Positions 27,112 to 29,354 of a stretch of 29,354 nt of DNA are shown one piece after another. The DNA lies in the IMG/VR virus record IMGVR_UViG_3300042465_004141, positions 1 through 29,354 of that record, one strand, 5' to 3'. The notes below the pieces were generated by a model. It had not been told where the DNA came from. It did not search any database and saw only the letters and a list, made by a program, of their open reading frames with translations. Source of the DNA: a virus. Numbering within the stretch: position 1 is the stretch's first letter; each line of letters opens with the position of its first letter. Both the position numbers and the translations under genes were made by a program.

Positions 27112-27912
27112 ATGGCAACACAAAAGTTTGGGCAAGAAGAAGCTTATGAGTTTCCTGATGAAAAGGAAGCTAAGGCTGCTGCTAAAGACAAGTTTGAAGT
27201 AGAGATCGAGGACGATACCCCACCGGAAGATCGTGGCCGCAAGCCCATGAAAGAACCCGTGGAAGACCCGACCGACGATGAACTCTCCTCGTATGACGAA
27301 AAGGTCCAGCAACGGATCAAGAAGTTCACCCGTGGTTACCACGACGAGCGCCGAGCCAAAGAGGAAGCCCTGCGCGAGCGGGAAGCCGCTGAATCATATG
27401 CAAAGCAGGTGTACGAGGAAAACAAACGCCTTCAACAGCAGCTTGCTACCGGTAGCAAAGCCTTTATTGAGCAGTCACAGTCCTCTGCGGAAGTTGAATT
27501 GGTTAACGCCAAGAAAGCTTACAAGGAAGCCTATGAAGCTGGTGACGTAGACGCTTTGGCGGAAGCCCAAGCGGAAATCGCCAAGGCCACGCTCAAGATG
27601 GACAAAGCCTCCGGCATGAAGCCTATCGAGGTGGAAGACAAGGAATTTGAGACACCTACTAAGCAGCAGGCTCCCAAACTAACTCCACGTACCCAAAAGT
27701 GGGTTCAAACCAACAGCGATTGGTGGGGTGTAGACGAAGAAATGACAATGACCGCTATGGGTATTGACAAGCGTTTACAAAGGGAGTATGGTGCGGACTA
27801 TGTAGGTACTGAAGAGTACTTCAAAACCATCGACAAAACGATGCGCAAAAGATTTCCTGAGCACTTTAATAGTGACCAGAGCTATGAGGAAGACGACTCC
27901 TCCACAAGATAG
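27112..27912 (+). CDS. Scaffold-like protein, cut short by an in-frame amber codon
   Basis: 266 residues to TAG 27910-27912, acidic and coiled-coil rich, with RIKKFTRGYHDERRAKEEAL and AEAQAEIAKATLKMDKASGM and no cysteine. These are features of phage scaffolding proteins encoded between portal and capsid genes. The reading frame goes on after TAG for 62 more sense codons to TAA 28101, with a basic helical end (KLKASEAAIARRLGVPLEEY) of the kind that binds coat protein. So the full protein would be 329 residues with the amber codon decoded. See the separate entry for the extension. ATG 27112 has AAGGAGTAATAC upstream, a strong site. Confidence 0.75.
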   Translation: MATQKFGQEEAYEFPDEKEAKAAAKDKFEVEIEDDTPPEDRGRKPMKEPVEDPTDDELSSYDEKVQQRIKKFTRGYHDERRAKEEALREREAAESYAKQVYEENKRLQQQLATGSKAFIEQSQSSAEVELVNAKKAYKEAYEAGDVDALAEAQAEIAKATLKMDKASGMKPIEVEDKEFETPTKQQAPKLTPRTQKWVQTNSDWWGVDEEMTMTAMGIDKRLQREYGADYVGTEEYFKTIDKTMRKRFPEHFNSDQSYEEDDSSTR

Positions 27913-28101
27913 TCAGATCCGGATGAGGACGATACGCCCCGCCGTGCAACAAAAATTACTTCGCCAGTGGCTCCGGCTACCCGAAGTACCCCACCTAACC
28001 GTATTAAGTTGAAGGCATCAGAAGCCGCGATTGCTCGCAGACTTGGGGTGCCATTGGAAGAATACGCTAAACAGGTTGCTCAACTGAAGAGAGGTGAATA
28101 A
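27913..28101 (+). other. In-frame continuation of the scaffold frame after TAG
   Basis: 62 sense codons follow directly: SDPDEDDTPRRATKITSPVA, then RIKLKASEAAIARRLGVPLE and EYAKQVAQLKRGE before TAA at 28099-28101, which overlaps the next start as TAATG. The acidic repeat continues across the TAG (EEDDSSTR to SDPDEDD), so the two parts belong together. No start with a ribosome binding site is seen for an independent protein. It could be read-through, a nonsense mutation or a sequencing error. Confidence 0.7.
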
Positions 28102-28562
28102 TGGATCAAGTAAAAGCTCAAAATCGCGCACCGCGTGACGTGGATACCCGAATGATGACTCAGCGCCCAACAGCGTGGAGACCACCGGAGACTCTACCAA
28201 GCCCTGATCCCCGTCCCGGTTGGACGCACCGATGGGTGCGCATCAGCATGATGGGTCAGACTGACGCCAGCAATCGCTCCTCCAAGTTCCGCGAAGGCTA
28301 CGAACCCGTGAAAGCGGAAGAGTACCCCGAGCTAATGATGCACGCTACTGCCGACGGCCCCTTTAAAGGTGGCATTGAGGTGGGTGGTCTGTTGCTCTGC
28401 CGCATCCCATCAGAGTTCTTGGAACAACGGGCAGCGTATTACGCTAACCAGAACAAGGCTCAAATGGAATCAGTGGACAACAATTTCCTTCGTGATAGTG
28501 ATCCAAGGATGCCCCTTTTCTCTGAGAAGAAATCCAAGGTTACTTTCGGCCCCGGTTCTTAA
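28101..28562 (+). CDS. Conserved structural-region protein (153 aa)
   Basis: 153 residues: a polar basic start, then RPPETLPSPDPRPGWTHRWV and RISMMGQTDASNRSSKFREG, with KAEEYPELMMHATADGPFKG and a helical end (SEFLEQRAAYYANQNKAQME). Proteins of this type lie between scaffold and capsid genes in several phage groups; the role is unknown, perhaps a head-associated protein. ATG 28101 overlaps the TAA of the scaffold frame and has GAGAGGTGAATA before it, so its translation looks coupled to the full-length scaffold frame, not to the amber-terminated one. Confidence 0.6.
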   Translation: MDQVKAQNRAPRDVDTRMMTQRPTAWRPPETLPSPDPRPGWTHRWVRISMMGQTDASNRSSKFREGYEPVKAEEYPELMMHATADGPFKGGIEVGGLLLCRIPSEFLEQRAAYYANQNKAQMESVDNNFLRDSDPRMPLFSEKKSKVTFGPGS

Positions 28563-28581
28563 ATTTTCTAGGAGTCCTTAA

Positions 28582-29235
28582 ATGGCTTATCCAACTGTCT
28601 CAGCCCCATACGGGTTGCAGCCAATCAATTTGATTGGCGGTCAGGTGTTTGCTGGTCAGACTCGTCAACGTCGTATTGCTAGTGGTTACAACACCAGCAT
28701 TTTCTACGGTGACCCTGTCAAACTGACAACCACTGGTACCATCGTCAACACCACTGAAACTAGCACTGCACCCGCCACGGGTTTTGCTGGTGTGTTCTTG
28801 GGTTGTTCATACGTGAACGCTCAAGGTCAGACCATCTTCGCGCAGTACTTCCCCGCTAACACAACCGCGCCAACCGGTACATACATTACTGCTTATATCG
28901 GTGATGATCCTGACCAGTTGTTCAAAATTGCTGTTGTGTCTGGTACCACCGTTATCACCGGCATTGAATACGCAGCCATTGGCAACAATGCAGCGTTGGT
29001 TCAAAACACCGGCGTTACCGCTACTGGTAACTCTCGTGATGCCATGTTGGATAACACCGACGTGACAGCCACTTTGCCTTTGCGAATCATCGACGTTGTC
29101 CCTGACACCGCCTATGTTTCCGGCGGCACCACGCTGTACCCTGAAGTTATCGTCAAGTTCAATGCCCCTAGCATCAATGCTGAAGGCGTTACTAACGGCG
29201 GTCACATGTACCTCAACCCACTTGGCATTGCCTAA
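28582..29235 (+). CDS. Probable capsid cement/decoration protein
   Basis: 217 residues, beta-rich, low in charge and rich in Thr, Gly, Ala and Asn: MAYPTVSAPYGLQPINLIGG, then GQTRQRRIASGYNTSIFYGD and repeated short strands. The opening SAPYGLQPINLIGG with YxxxIFYGDPVKL is a pattern seen in proteins encoded just before phage major capsid genes, considered cement or decoration proteins. Position directly upstream of the capsid gene agrees. ATG 28582 has TAGGAGTCCTTAA upstream. I rate function as likely but not shown. Confidence 0.6.
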   Translation: MAYPTVSAPYGLQPINLIGGQVFAGQTRQRRIASGYNTSIFYGDPVKLTTTGTIVNTTETSTAPATGFAGVFLGCSYVNAQGQTIFAQYFPANTTAPTGTYITAYIGDDPDQLFKIAVVSGTTVITGIEYAAIGNNAALVQNTGVTATGNSRDAMLDNTDVTATLPLRIIDVVPDTAYVSGGTTLYPEVIVKFNAPSINAEGVTNGGHMYLNPLGIA

Positions 29236-29250
29236 TAAGGAGCTTAAATC

Positions 29251-29354
29251 ATGGCTATTTCACGCGCACAACTGCTGAAAGAGTTGCTCCCCGGCCTGAA
29301 CGCCTTGTTCGGTATGGAGTACGCTCGTTACGGTGAAGAACACAAAGAAATCTA
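29251..29354 (+). CDS. Major capsid protein, N-terminal 34 residues (partial)
   Basis: ATG 29251, preceded by TAAGGAGCTTAAATC, opens MAISRAQLLKELLPGLNALF and continues GMEYARYGEEHKEI to the right edge. The helix LLKELLPGLNALFGxEYxRY is typical of the start of major capsid proteins in phages with this gene order. It follows the scaffold and cement genes, where the capsid gene is expected. Too little is present to judge the fold or length. Confidence 0.75.
   Translation, partial: MAISRAQLLKELLPGLNALFGMEYARYGEEHKEI

Noticed and set aside
27910-27912. TAG as a reassigned sense codon (genetic code 15)
   Set aside because: Only one gene has an internal TAG, whereas recoded phages have many; the genes ending at 11549 and 15069 appear to use TAG as stop. 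Those two would extend only briefly if read through, so limited suppression is not excluded.

Overview
The window is part of a double-stranded DNA tailed phage genome (Caudoviricetes) or a closely related prophage. It carries a packaging and head-assembly block (small and large terminase, portal, a GroES-like protein, scaffold, a probable cement protein and the start of the major capsid protein) next to a DNA replication and recombination block (family A DNA polymerase, archaeo-eukaryotic-type primase, SSB-like protein, SNF2 helicase, Cas4-like nuclease, VRR-NUC, HNH). Near-consensus sigma70 promoters and AGGAG ribosome binding sites point to an ordinary bacterial, probably Gram-negative, host. 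Several proteins look like those of uncultured freshwater phages, but that is an impression from memory and cannot be shown here. No integrase, lysis or tail gene lies in the window, so lifestyle and tail type are open.

Layout. Everything from 1 to about 21.3 kb is transcribed leftward (minus strand); everything from about 21.7 kb to the end is rightward. The 0.4 kb between them is the divergence point. From right to left the leftward half holds: a 182-aa unknown and a 74-aa unknown ending at a terminator (20.4-21.3 kb); a 0.58 kb gene-free region with octamer repeats and a 32-bp direct repeat, a candidate replication origin (19.8-20.4 kb); short unknown or membrane genes (16.5-19.7 kb); a MoxR-type ATPase / metallopeptidase-VWA / unknown cluster (12.1-16.4 kb); a tightly overlapping array of very small genes, several with zinc-ribbon or ribbon-helix-helix features (8.5-11.6 kb); a terminator and fresh promoter (8.3 kb); and the replication/recombination genes (1-8.25 kb). 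The rightward half is the packaging and capsid block.

The most unusual signal is a palindrome, CTAACA-N(1-3)-TGTTAG, with 16 perfect-arm copies, all between 8.3 and 21.4 kb. At gene junctions the version CTAACAAATGTTAG lies downstream of a GGAG and its ATG is the start codon of the next gene, so a set of unrelated genes begins Met-Leu. Directly behind three near-identical promoters the version is CTAACAACTGTTAG, without an ATG, in the 5' leader. The palindrome therefore looks tied to regulation of the leftward genes. Other points of note: an in-frame amber codon that cuts the scaffold gene 62 codons before its probable true end; a DNA polymerase with Leu at the Pol I 762 position and HDA instead of HDE in motif C; a phage GroES-like gene inside the capsid block; a MoxR/VWA module; and the candidate origin with eight ATGTTATR octamers.

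The genes fit one plan. Leftward units driven by at least six sigma70-type promoters make regulatory proteins, the MoxR/VWA module and the replication machinery. The rightward unit packages DNA (TerS, TerL), forms the portal and builds the procapsid around a scaffold, perhaps with chaperonin help.
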